Made by a program: the position numbers and the translations under genes. From Acidimicrobiales bacterium (GTDB lineage Bacteria; Actinomycetota; Acidimicrobiia; Acidimicrobiales; SZUA-35): 36,089 bases of DNA. Of this stretch, positions 24,668-32,253 are shown in pieces. Where the stretch lies: positions 1 to 36,089 of the forward strand of contig JAHELU010000002.1 of the NCBI GenBank assembly GCA_024644005.1. Reading direction: 5' to 3'. Each line of letters opens with the position of its first letter. The stretch's first letter is position 1. Below the pieces are notes generated by a model. It did no database searches and was not told the origin of the DNA. It saw only the letters and a program-made list of their open reading frames with translations.

Positions 24668-25642
24668 CTAATCGATGATCTTGGCCAGGGTCTGGCCGAG
24701 GATCTCCACGGGCTCGATGTGATGGCCGTTGGCCGGCAGGTTGCAGGTGAAGCCGTCGATGGCATGGGCGTCGACGACGCTGGCGAGCTGCTCCCCCACC
24801 TCGTCCGCGTCACCGATCACCACCAGCGAGCTCAGCAGCTCACGGGTCGCCGGGTCGTCGAAGTCCATCCCGCGGTCGGCGAAGAACACCCGGGCCTGCT
24901 CCTCGGCCTCGGCGTGGGTGGCGGCCACACACACATTGCGTTGCATCGTGACCGTGATCTCCGAGCGGTCCCGGCCCAGTCGCTCGCAGTGTGCCGCCAG
25001 GGCATCCAGCTTGCGATCGATCTCGTCCGGCCCGCAGGTCATGTTCGACTCATCGGCGTACTGGGCCACCATGCGGAGCGTCTTCTTCTCGCCGCTGCCG
25101 CCGATCATGATCGGGACAGCACCGATCGGAGCGGGTGAGTTGATGGCGTCGACCACGGTGTAGTGGGTGCCGTCGAGGCTCGGCCGCTCGCCCCGCAGCA
25201 TCGGCAGGATGATCTGCAGTGCCTCCTCCAGCTTCTCGAACCGCTGCGAGAACGTGCCGAACTCGTAGCCGAACGCGATGTGCTCGTCCTCGAACCACCC
25301 GGCCCCGATGCCGAGCTGGGCCCGGCCGCCCGAGACGATGTCCAGCGTGGTCACCGTCTTGGCCAGCATCGCCGGATTCCGGTACGTGTTGCCGGTGACG
25401 AGCGCGCCGAGTCGGCACCCGGTGGTGTGCTGGGCCAGGGCCGACAGCGTCGAGTAGCACTCGAGCATCTCGTTGTCCGGCGGCCCGATCATCGGGAGCT
25501 GGTAGAAGTGGTCCATCAACATGACGGTGTCGAAGCCGGACCGATCGGCCGCAGCCGCCTGGGCTGCCACATTGGCGAAGAGGTCCGGCGTGGCGATGCC
25601 CGGGTAGGTGAAGTTGGGGATCTGGTAGCCGATCTTGGTCAT
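24668..25642 (-). CDS. LLM-class, probably F420-dependent, oxidoreductase
   Basis: 324 aa. IGYQIPNFTYPGIATPDLFA, TVMLMDHFYQLPMIGPPDNE, LDIVSGGRAQLGIGAGWFED, EHIAFGYEFGTFSQRFEKLE and PIMIGGSGEKKTLRMVAQYA are the typical order for the F420-dependent actinobacterial branch. Third such enzyme in the window and not closely tied to the other two. ATG 25642 is 6 nt after TAGCCT, so probably leaderless. Confidence 0.9.
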   Translation of the reverse strand: MTKIGYQIPNFTYPGIATPDLFANVAAQAAAADRSGFDTVMLMDHFYQLPMIGPPDNEMLECYSTLSALAQHTTGCRLGALVTGNTYRNPAMLAKTVTTLDIVSGGRAQLGIGAGWFEDEHIAFGYEFGTFSQRFEKLEEALQIILPMLRGERPSLDGTHYTVVDAINSPAPIGAVPIMIGGSGEKKTLRMVAQYADESNMTCGPDEIDRKLDALAAHCERLGRDRSEITVTMQRNVCVAATHAEAEEQARVFFADRGMDFDDPATRELLSSLVVIGDADEVGEQLASVVDAHAIDGFTCNLPANGHHIEPVEILGQTLAKIID

Positions 25643-25648
25643 GCGTCG

Positions 25649-25654
25649 AGGCTA
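25649..25654 (-). promoter_or_regulatory. -10 box (TAGCCT) for the LLM gene
   Basis: Minus-strand TAGCCT, 6 nt, ATG 25642; no ribosome site. Confidence 0.45.
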
Positions 25655-25711
25655 GACGACTGCACCGACCGCTGCGGCGGCGCCCGGCCGGTGTCCGCTC
25701 GGCCAAGCCGA

Positions 25712-25741
25712 TCGACAGCGCCGGGGCACCCGCTGTAGCTT
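25712..25741 (+). promoter_or_regulatory. promoter of the PEP-utilizing protein gene
   Basis: -35 TCGACA (25712-25717), 18-nt spacer, -10 TAGCTT (25736-25741). Close to consensus for a GC-rich actinobacterium. Leader of about 45 nt to ATG 25795. Confidence 0.5.
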
Positions 25742-25794
25742 CGACCGGAGATGAGCGCCGGGGCCGACCGGCGCCCGACACGGAAGGGGCCGGG

Positions 25795-27528
25795 ATGGCC
25801 GACGTGCGCTGGATCGCCGACAACGAGCTGACCGAGAAGTGGCCGTTCTGGACCAGGGCCAACGTCGGCGAGGTCCTGCCGCAGCCGCCATCGCCGCTCG
25901 GATGGGACCTGGTCTGGGAGAACGGGACCCTGGCGGGCTGGTACGACTGCGCGGTCAACCGGTTGGGCTATGGCGATGTCGGCCTCGACGAGAAGCGACC
26001 CCAGGTCGCCGGTCTGTTCGGCGGCTACGCCTACCTCTGCGCCACCAGCATTCGGCTCTTCGGCGTCAGGACGCCGGGGATGACGGCCGAGGCGATCGAC
26101 CTCGCCTATTTCGGTGACCACCCGGACGTCCCGCCCTACGTCCACGAGGACTGGCACGAGAGCGAGGCCGGGACCGCCACGCTGGCCGCGTGGCTCGCCT
26201 GGGTCATGGGCACGATGGAGCAGGACGAGCTGGAAGCAGATCGCCTCGACGGTCTGGCGGCCCGGCGGGATCGACCTGACCTCATCGCCCTCGACGACAC
26301 CGAGCTGGTGGCGAGGGCCAGGTCGTTCGAGCCGCTGATCCGGCGGATGTTCGACCAGCACATCAACCAGAGCGGCGCAGCCTCGATCGGGCCCGGCGTG
26401 ATCGGCACGGTCTGCAACGCGATCGGGCAGCCGACCGCGGCGATGCGGCTGGTCGCCGGGCTCGGCGGCGTCGACTCGGCCGCCCCGTCCTATGCGATGT
26501 GGCACCTCTCGCGGACGGTCAGGGACTCGTCGGCGCTGACCGCTCTGCTCGACGAGGGCGTCGACGGCGTCGCCGATCGGCTCAGGGCCTCCGACCATCC
26601 AGACGCCGTTGGGTTCGTGGCCGAGCTCGACGACTTCCTGGTCGAGTTCGGCTCCCGGGGCCCGAACGAGTGGGACATCCACTCCGACACGTGGGAGACG
26701 AGGCCGGACCTGGTCCTCGCCCTGGTCGATCGGATGCGACTGACGGCCGACGATCGGTCTCCCGTCGACGAGCAAGCGGCCAGGGAGGCCGAGCGGGAGC
26801 AGCTGTCGGGGGAGCTGGTCGATGCGCTGGCCGCCGATCCCGAGACCCAGGGCCAGTTCGCGGCCGCCCTCGCCTCGGCCAAGGTGTTCGTCCCCGGTCG
26901 GGAGCGATCGAAGACCACCATCATCAGGGTCATCCACGAGGTTCGGATGGCGATGTGGGAGATCGGCCGCCGGGCGGTCGAGCGGGGGGACCTCGACGAG
27001 CCCAGGGACCTGTGCATGCTGTTCATCGACGAGATCGAGCGCTACATCGATGGCGAGCTCCCTGACGTGCGAACCGTCGTGGCCCGGCGCAAGGCCCACC
27101 ACGACTGGCTCAGGACGCTCGAGCCACCGTTCATCATCGACGGCGTCATGCCGCCGAACACCGAGTGGCCGAAGAAGGGCTCGGCCGAGGTGGCCACCGG
27201 CTCGACCGGCGACGTCCTGGTCGGCAATCCTGGCTGCCCCGGGGTCTACCGCGGTCGGGCGCGCGTCGTCCTCGATCCCTCCGACCCGTCCGTGCTCGAA
27301 CCTGGCGACGTGCTGGTGGCTCCCATGACCGACCCGGCATGGACGCCGCTGTTCGTCACCGCAGGTGCGGTGGTGGTCGACGTCGGCGCGGCCCTGAGTC
27401 ACGCCATCATCGTCAGCCGGGAGCTGGGCATCCCGTGCGTGGTCTCCGCCACCAATGCGACGGGCAAGATCCCCGACGGAGCCCAGATCGAGGTCGACGG
27501 CGACACCGGTCGAGTCACGATCCTGTAG
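25795..27528 (+). CDS. PEP-utilizing (phosphohistidine swivel) protein lacking an ATP-grasp domain
   Basis: 577 aa. The C-terminal domain (about residues 475-577) is the mobile phosphohistidine domain: GNPGCPGVYRGRARVV, PGDVLVAPMTDPAWTPLFVT and GAALSHAIIVSRELGIPCVV, where His in LSHAIIVSRE is the phosphorylated residue in PpsA, PpdK and rifampicin phosphotransferase. The middle (about 290-430) has GSRGPNEWDIHSDTWETRPD, reminiscent of the central domain of rifampicin phosphotransferase. The N-terminal ATP-grasp that makes ATP the phosphate donor in those enzymes is absent, and the first 100 or so residues are unassigned. It may need a separate ATP-grasp partner or have another role. Its 3' end overlaps the convergent acyltransferase by 14 nt. 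Confidence 0.85.
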   Translation: MADVRWIADNELTEKWPFWTRANVGEVLPQPPSPLGWDLVWENGTLAGWYDCAVNRLGYGDVGLDEKRPQVAGLFGGYAYLCATSIRLFGVRTPGMTAEAIDLAYFGDHPDVPPYVHEDWHESEAGTATLAAWLAWVMGTMEQDELEADRLDGLAARRDRPDLIALDDTELVARARSFEPLIRRMFDQHINQSGAASIGPGVIGTVCNAIGQPTAAMRLVAGLGGVDSAAPSYAMWHLSRTVRDSSALTALLDEGVDGVADRLRASDHPDAVGFVAELDDFLVEFGSRGPNEWDIHSDTWETRPDLVLALVDRMRLTADDRSPVDEQAAREAEREQLSGELVDALAADPETQGQFAAALASAKVFVPGRERSKTTIIRVIHEVRMAMWEIGRRAVERGDLDEPRDLCMLFIDEIERYIDGELPDVRTVVARRKAHHDWLRTLEPPFIIDGVMPPNTEWPKKGSAEVATGSTGDVLVGNPGCPGVYRGRARVVLDPSDPSVLEPGDVLVAPMTDPAWTPLFVTAGAVVVDVGAALSHAIIVSRELGIPCVVSATNATGKIPDGAQIEVDGDTGRVTIL

Positions 27529-28522
27529 CCGGGGCGCCCAGTCGGGCGTCGAGCGCCAGCCACAGCTCGTCGAGCCACACCACCTGCTCGGCCACGTCGA
27601 CCGGGATCTCGGATCGGGGGATCCGGCGGGCCGTGACCCGTACCGCCCGGTCGACCGGCACGGCGCCGACCAGGTCGGCCAGCCTGCCGAATCGGTCCAG
27701 GCCGCGGTGGTCGATCAACACCACGTCGGCCTCGGGCACGGCGCCGAGCAGGCCGAGCAGCCCGCCCGGCCGGGGCGGGAGCAGGTTGGCCAGGCCGGCC
27801 AGGCGGGCCGCCCGCTCCGGATCGGTCTCGGCCAGGCGGGCCAGTGATCGATCACGAACCGCAGGGAGGAACAGCCGGCCCTCGGGGAAGATCACCAGTG
27901 CCGTGTCGGCGGTGGTGGTCGCGGCCATGCGCTCGATCTCCGCTCTGGCCCTTTGGCCGTCGTCCCGGGGCACGAACACCGAGCCCAACCGACCGTACAG
28001 GAGATCGAACCCGGGATCGGCCAGCAGCTCGGCCATGATGACCCCCCGGACACGGAAGCCGATGTCGGCATAGACCAGGCCGGGGATCGACGCATCGAAC
28101 AGGCTGACATGACGGCTGATCACGATGACGGGACCCGGGGCCAGGGCCTGGCGGCTCTCGTCGTCGACGTCGAACCGGAGGCCGAGCAGCCGCTCGGCCC
28201 TGACCGCGAGGAGCTTCATCGACCACCACTGCAGGCGCTCGTGGCGGGCCAGCGATGCCGGCCGCCCGAGCCCGGTCCCGAAGCCGGCCATGACCCAGTA
28301 GATCGGGGCGGCGACGATCTCCACGCTGTCGTTGACGAGGTACTGCAACAGGAACAGATAGATCCGCACCGTCGGCAGCTGGAACCGACCCCGGGCCACA
28401 TCGGCGATCGCCGCCGCCGGTAGGACGACGGGCAGGCCGAGGAGCGCCACGGAGGTGGCGGCCAGCATGGTGGGAACGGTCACGACCCGCCGGCGCCAGC
28501 GACTGGTGAGCGGTTCGGCCAT
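27515..28522 (-). CDS. PlsC-like 1-acylglycerol-3-phosphate acyltransferase family protein
   Basis: 335 aa. Hydrophobic N-terminal segment near residues 15-40. The acyltransferase HX4D motif is SRHVSLFDAS, followed by GVIMAELLADPGFDLLYGRL, VPRDDGQRARAEIERM and the FPEGR motif (LVIFPEGRLFLP). It would transfer an acyl chain in lipid synthesis or remodelling at the membrane. The spacing and motif order fit the family; the acceptor is unknown. No strong ribosome site precedes ATG 28522. Confidence 0.87.
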   Translation of the reverse strand: MAEPLTSRWRRRVVTVPTMLAATSVALLGLPVVLPAAAIADVARGRFQLPTVRIYLFLLQYLVNDSVEIVAAPIYWVMAGFGTGLGRPASLARHERLQWWSMKLLAVRAERLLGLRFDVDDESRQALAPGPVIVISRHVSLFDASIPGLVYADIGFRVRGVIMAELLADPGFDLLYGRLGSVFVPRDDGQRARAEIERMAATTTADTALVIFPEGRLFLPAVRDRSLARLAETDPERAARLAGLANLLPPRPGGLLGLLGAVPEADVVLIDHRGLDRFGRLADLVGAVPVDRAVRVTARRIPRSEIPVDVAEQVVWLDELWLALDARLGAPATGS

Positions 28523-28597
28523 CGGAGGCGCAAACCGCCGAGCCCGTCCGACGATTCCCGATCAACTCCTCACGGTCCTCACCGAGTAGCCGACCGG

Positions 28598-29485
28598 TCA
28601 GCACTCGACGCCGACGCAGCTGACCAGCGCCTGGATCTCGGCCACTGCCAGCGGCCTGGTGGTGGCGGTCGGTTCGACGGTGAGCAGCCCGCCGCCGACG
28701 CTCGACTGGTACTCGACCCGCCAGTGGATCAGCAGCCGGGCCGGGAACGTCGCACCGTCGGCCGCAACGGATGAGGCAGTGCGGTACGTGTAGCTGCAGC
28801 GGCCGGGTCGGGCCGGGTCGTAGCCGGCGACCGGGTCCGTCCCGGTGCAGCGGATCCCGTCGCCGGGTCTGGTGGGGTCGCCGGCCTGGAACTCGAGCGC
28901 CACCGGCGTGGCGGTCGCCGTGGCGTAGACCGGGTCCGGTCCCCCGACCGACGCGGTGATCCGGATGGGCCGCCAGTCGTCGGGATCGATCCGGATGTCC
29001 AGCGGCAGCCCCACGATCACCCATCCGGGAGGCCGTAGCGGCGTCAGTACCGGATCGGGTCGAGGGAGACGAGCCACCATCGCGTCCCGAAGGACGGGAA
29101 CGAGCGTGCCCGCCACGGAGGCGATGGGAACCCAGACGTAGGTGTTGCGGGCCGGGTCGGTGCAGCTGTGGCGGTCGTAGAGCCGGTGGGTCCTGACGAG
29201 CTCCGGGTCGGCCGGAACCCGCCCTCGGTGGGTGTCGATCGGTACGACCCGCCACGAGCACCGCACGGTCGAGGACCGGCGGCCATCGCTGCGGACCGCC
29301 ACGCCGATCGTCTCGGGCGACGGGGTCGATACGACCACCGAGGAGCGGTCGGGGTCGTCGTGACCACCGATCGCGGCACCGGGGGTGGACGGCCCGATGA
29401 CCACGCTCGCCACGACGATCAGCACCACGACAGCCGCCGGCACGGCAGCCACCGCAGCCGTCGAACCGTGTCGAGACCGCCTCAC
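28598..29485 (-). CDS. membrane-anchored extracytoplasmic protein, function unknown
   Basis: 295 aa from GTG 29485 (MRRSRHGSTAAVAAVPAAVV). One N-terminal hydrophobic helix (about residues 10-32) then a soluble, Pro/Thr-rich beta-type domain with four cysteines after residue 100. The frame is open upstream, but the start overlaps the preceding lipoprotein stop as GTGA, which fixes a coupled start. I do not recognise a named family. It is probably co-transcribed with, and functionally paired to, the lipoprotein upstream. Confidence 0.8.
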   Translation of the reverse strand: MRRSRHGSTAAVAAVPAAVVVLIVVASVVIGPSTPGAAIGGHDDPDRSSVVVSTPSPETIGVAVRSDGRRSSTVRCSWRVVPIDTHRGRVPADPELVRTHRLYDRHSCTDPARNTYVWVPIASVAGTLVPVLRDAMVARLPRPDPVLTPLRPPGWVIVGLPLDIRIDPDDWRPIRITASVGGPDPVYATATATPVALEFQAGDPTRPGDGIRCTGTDPVAGYDPARPGRCSYTYRTASSVAADGATFPARLLIHWRVEYQSSVGGGLLTVEPTATTRPLAVAEIQALVSCVGVEC

Positions 29486-30168
29486 CGCCGGCACCCCAGC
29501 CCATCGCCATAGATCTCCTCGGTGCGTCGCTCGATCAACCGCCACGCACCGTCGGCAGCTCGTCGCACGGTGCCGACGCGAACGGCGGAGACGATCGTCT
29601 CGTCGATCACCGCGTCGCCACCGTCGGCACCGTCGGCACCGGTTCCGGCCTGGACCAGGATCCGGCCGTCGATATCGCAGTACACGACCTCGGCCTCGGA
29701 GCCGAGCCCGATCGAGGCGGCGGTGGCTGAGGTCGACACGAGCTCGACCCGGTCGTGTGCAGGATCCAGCGGCGGGCGGACCACCCAGCCCCGCTCGGCC
29801 CATCGACGCACCTCGGCCGCCACCGACGTCAGGAGCGGGTCGCCGTAGACGTGACCGAGATCGCGCTCCGGACGGCAGGCCGACGGCCGCTCGCTGCACC
29901 CGACCCAGGCCAGACGGACCGCCTCCACGAACCGCTGCAGCTCCGCTCTGGCTTCATCGGTGCCACCGTGGAGATCCTCGGGATCGGTCGCGAGGCTGTC
30001 GCCGACCGTCGACGGGACCGGTGATCGGCGGGCCGTAGGCGGGGCCCGTCTCGACGCGACGACCGGAGCGATCTCCGGTGGCGGCTGCGATTCGGTTGAC
30101 GAGCGGCTGCAGGCCCCCACCACGAGCACCACCGCGGCTACGGACCGGGCGAGCCCGGGTGGCCACAT
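29482..30168 (-). CDS. lipoprotein, function unknown
   Basis: 228 aa. Signal ARSVAAVVLVVGAC with lipobox cleavage before Cys20, a Pro/Ser-rich linker to about 60, then a compact domain (FVEAVRLAWVGCSERPSACR, ATAASIGLGSEAEVVYCDID, GAWRLIERRTEEIYGDGLGC) with an NTF2-like feel, uncertain. ATG 30168 has GAGGAGA 6 nt upstream. A much longer open frame runs upstream but is the shadow of the gene at 30249. Overlaps the next gene by GTGA. Confidence 0.82.
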   Translation of the reverse strand: MWPPGLARSVAAVVLVVGACSRSSTESQPPPEIAPVVASRRAPPTARRSPVPSTVGDSLATDPEDLHGGTDEARAELQRFVEAVRLAWVGCSERPSACRPERDLGHVYGDPLLTSVAAEVRRWAERGWVVRPPLDPAHDRVELVSTSATAASIGLGSEAEVVYCDIDGRILVQAGTGADGADGGDAVIDETIVSAVRVGTVRRAADGAWRLIERRTEEIYGDGLGCRR

Positions 30169-30248
30169 GGTTCTCTCCTCGATGCCGGCTCCGGGCCGAC
30201 CCGCCGGCCCGAGCGCTTCGGCCGATGCGTGGTCGGCCGCTGTCGACC

Positions 30249-31529
30249 CTACCGGCGGTCCGGCTCGATCCGGGCCGCCCCCGAGGCAAAGGCGCTCCCA
30301 CCCCGGTAGTGGCCTTCGGGGATCAGCAGCCCTCGAACCAGCAGCGCCCGCCGGCTGCCGTCCTCGGTGAGCCGATCGGCCACGGCCAGCAGCACCTCCC
30401 CGAGGGCGGTCTCGGTGAAGATCCACTGGTTGAGGGCATCGTGGTTGGGTGCGTCGGGGCCGGGCCGGGCGGCGATCGCCTCGTGATAGAGGGTGCGCAG
30501 GTCGTCGGCCAGGTGACGGATCAGCAGCGGTGGCGGCATGGACCAGGCCACGTCGCCGGCGGGCATCGAGGTCACGTCGCCGGTCTCGGCGATCGACGTC
30601 AGGGCCCGGACCACCTCGTCGACCTGGTCGATCGCTGCCCCGCTGGCCCCGAACAGGGTTCGACCCCTGGCCCGCCTCGTCTCGGCGGACCAGGGCCTCA
30701 GCCGGGAAACCTCGGCGAGCAACCGGCCGGTCGCCGTGGCGGGGGTGTCCGGTGGGGCGATGCTCAGCGGGCACGCCCACTGCCCGGGACCGGCCTCGTC
30801 GGGCGCCTCCACCGGGTAGTCCTCGATGGTGGGCTCGGTGGCCGTCTCGAGCATGGCCAGGGCCGCCCTGATCACGTTGCGCTGGAACTGCGGATCCTCG
30901 GCCGAGCCGAGCGGGCGACCGAGCTCGAACGGCACCCACAGCGCCCGTGGAGGGTTGACCCGCTCTGTCTGCTCCTTGATCAGGCTGATCGACGCGGTGG
31001 CCACGCCGGCCCGTTCGATGAAGTGGGCGAGAGCGCCGACCGCGCCCGAGCAGATCGGTCAGACCGGTACGAGCAGGGCGACATCGACACCGTCGGCCGC
31101 CAGTAGGCGACCGACCTCCTCGCCCGTCTCCTCGAGCAGCAGCGGATCGGGGAGCGCCCCCATGAACGAGTAGTGCCAGTTGGCGACACCGCCGATCTCC
31201 CCCGACTCGGCCAGCTCCCGGAGTCGGTCGAGGGGGAACATGATGTTCGGGTCCTGCTGGAAGGCGCTGCGGTCGAAGTTGGCGCTGATGTGGGACAGTA
31301 CGACGTCGGCGAAGTCCACATCGCCGGGGATCAACCGGTAGTCGATGGAGCCGGCCCGGAACCGCTCGTCGTTCCGCCGATGGAGCCCGGCCGTCGAGAC
31401 GATGGCGACGGTGGCCTCGGTCACCGGCGGGGGCTGGAGCCAGCGCTCCACTCCCATCGCCGGCATGTTCGCCGCCCGGGCCAGAAGGTGCTCGGCCTCG
31501 ACCGGATGGAGGTCGCCGAGCCGGACCAT
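30249..31529 (-). CDS. candidate selenoprotein: glycine/sarcosine/betaine or D-proline reductase component B (GrdB/PrdB)-like protein with in-frame UGA
   Basis: 426 aa from ATG 31529 if TGA 31061-31059 (codon 157) is decoded. Before the UGA: STAGLHRRNDERFRAGSIDY, LSHISANFDRSAFQQDPNIM, FPLDRLRELAESGEIGGVAN and DGVDVALLVPV. Then U-PIC (UxxC, Sec157/Cys160), and in the same frame SGAVGALAHFIERAGVATAS, PPRALWVPFELGRPLGSAED and PQFQRNVIRAALAMLE to TAG 30249. Both halves match one family, the selenoprotein B family of glycine/sarcosine/betaine/D-proline reductases and their aerobic relatives, in which Sec or Cys occurs at this site. The combined length is close to GrdB. A SECIS-like hairpin follows the UGA. 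No GrdA/GrdC or PrdA partner is seen. The start shares one base (TGATG) with the SnoaL-like stop. Alternatives: nonsense mutation or base-call error. Confidence 0.82.
31031..31061 (-). promoter_or_regulatory. putative bacterial SECIS element with its UGA (gene at 30249-31529)
   Basis: UGA at 31061-31059. Stem GGGCGC (31047-31042) with GCGCTC (31036-31031), one G-U pair, closes the loop GGTCG. The loop begins with G 18 nt after the UGA and contains GGUC, as in the E. coli fdhF SECIS loop. Fits the bacterial SECIS geometry; chance hairpins are common at this GC content. Confidence 0.6.
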
Positions 31530-32056
31530 CAGCCCTCGTCCTCGGTCGGTGGACGAGGCTCGCGACCGGGCAGGAATCGCTGGTCGAGCCAGCCGGTGTC
31601 GAACGGGGTGAAGAAGGCCACGTCGATCTCGGTCGACGAGATCAGCCAGCTGTCGCCGTCGCGCCGGTAGGTGTCGGCATAGGTCGCTGCCAGCCAAACC
31701 GCCTGCTCGCCGTCCCGCCCGGCGTTGGTGCAAGGCTGGAACAGGAGCCAGTGTCCCGTGGCCCGGTCGCCGTCCCCGTCGGGCTCGACCTCGATGATCG
31801 GGTTCATGACCTGGTGGCGGGCGATCGTGACCCGATCACCGGCCCCGACGAAGTGGGCGCGGATCGCCTCGCGGCCCTCGGCCCGGCCGAAAGTCCGCCC
31901 ACCGTCCCAGACGGCGTCCTCGGTGAACAGCGAGGCGATGCCGTCGGCGTCGTAGCCGTCGTCGCAGTAGGCGCAGTACCGGGCCTTGAGCTGCTTGATC
32001 GCCTCGATGTCCTCGAGTCGCCGCAGCCGGGCCTCCAGGTCCGTGATGGGCTCCAT
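31529..32056 (-). CDS. SnoaL-like/NTF2-fold protein
   Basis: 175 aa. RLRRLEDIEAIKQLKARYCA, GIASLFTEDAVWDGGRTFGR and HQVMNPIIEVEPDGDGDRAT are the standard opening of the SnoaL_4-type NTF2-like family, and WLISSTEIDVAFFTPFDTGW closes it. Such proteins are small cyclases, isomerases or hydratases, or merely bind ligands; activity unknown. It immediately precedes, and shares a base with, the candidate selenoprotein, so the two are probably translated together. Confidence 0.88.
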   Translation of the reverse strand: MEPITDLEARLRRLEDIEAIKQLKARYCAYCDDGYDADGIASLFTEDAVWDGGRTFGRAEGREAIRAHFVGAGDRVTIARHQVMNPIIEVEPDGDGDRATGHWLLFQPCTNAGRDGEQAVWLAATYADTYRRDGDSWLISSTEIDVAFFTPFDTGWLDQRFLPGREPRPPTEDEG

Positions 32057-32065
32057 GGTCAGCTC

Positions 32066-32083
32066 AACCAGGCATTCGAGAAC
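32066..32083 (+). other. 18-nt inverted match to the enoyl-CoA hydratase gene (possible gene remnant)
   Basis: AACCAGGCATTCGAGAAC here is identical, on the opposite strand, to codons for NQAFEN in the hydratase at 32408-32425. Flanking codons here read LNQAFENVG versus INQAFENMG. This suggests a decayed fragment of a hydratase copy in the 32057-32242 gap, which otherwise shows no gene. Confidence 0.4.
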
Positions 32084-32234
32084 GTCGGCCGGCGCCCGTC
32101 GACCACGTCGACCGAGCGGCAGTCATCGGTTGCGATCGTTGCGGGTGCGGTCAATGTGGAGTCCCCCTCGCCACGGTCCCGTGGATGGTAACCGAGGGGC
32201 ATCGGTCGAGCGAACCCGCCATGACCTGGGGGCA

Positions 32235-32253
32235 GGCCCCGATCAGCGGGGCC
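32235..32253 (-). terminator. hairpin centred on the hydratase stop codon
   Basis: GGCCCCG (32235-32241) and CGGGGCC (32247-32253) flank ATCAG; on the minus strand the loop contains the TGA stop of the gene ending at 32243. Terminator-like, no U-tract. Confidence 0.35.

Noticed and set aside
28598-29899. 433-codon version of the membrane-anchored protein
   Set aside because: The first 138 codons are antisense-like sequence within the lipoprotein gene in another frame; the GTGA overlap and the membrane helix place the start at 29485.
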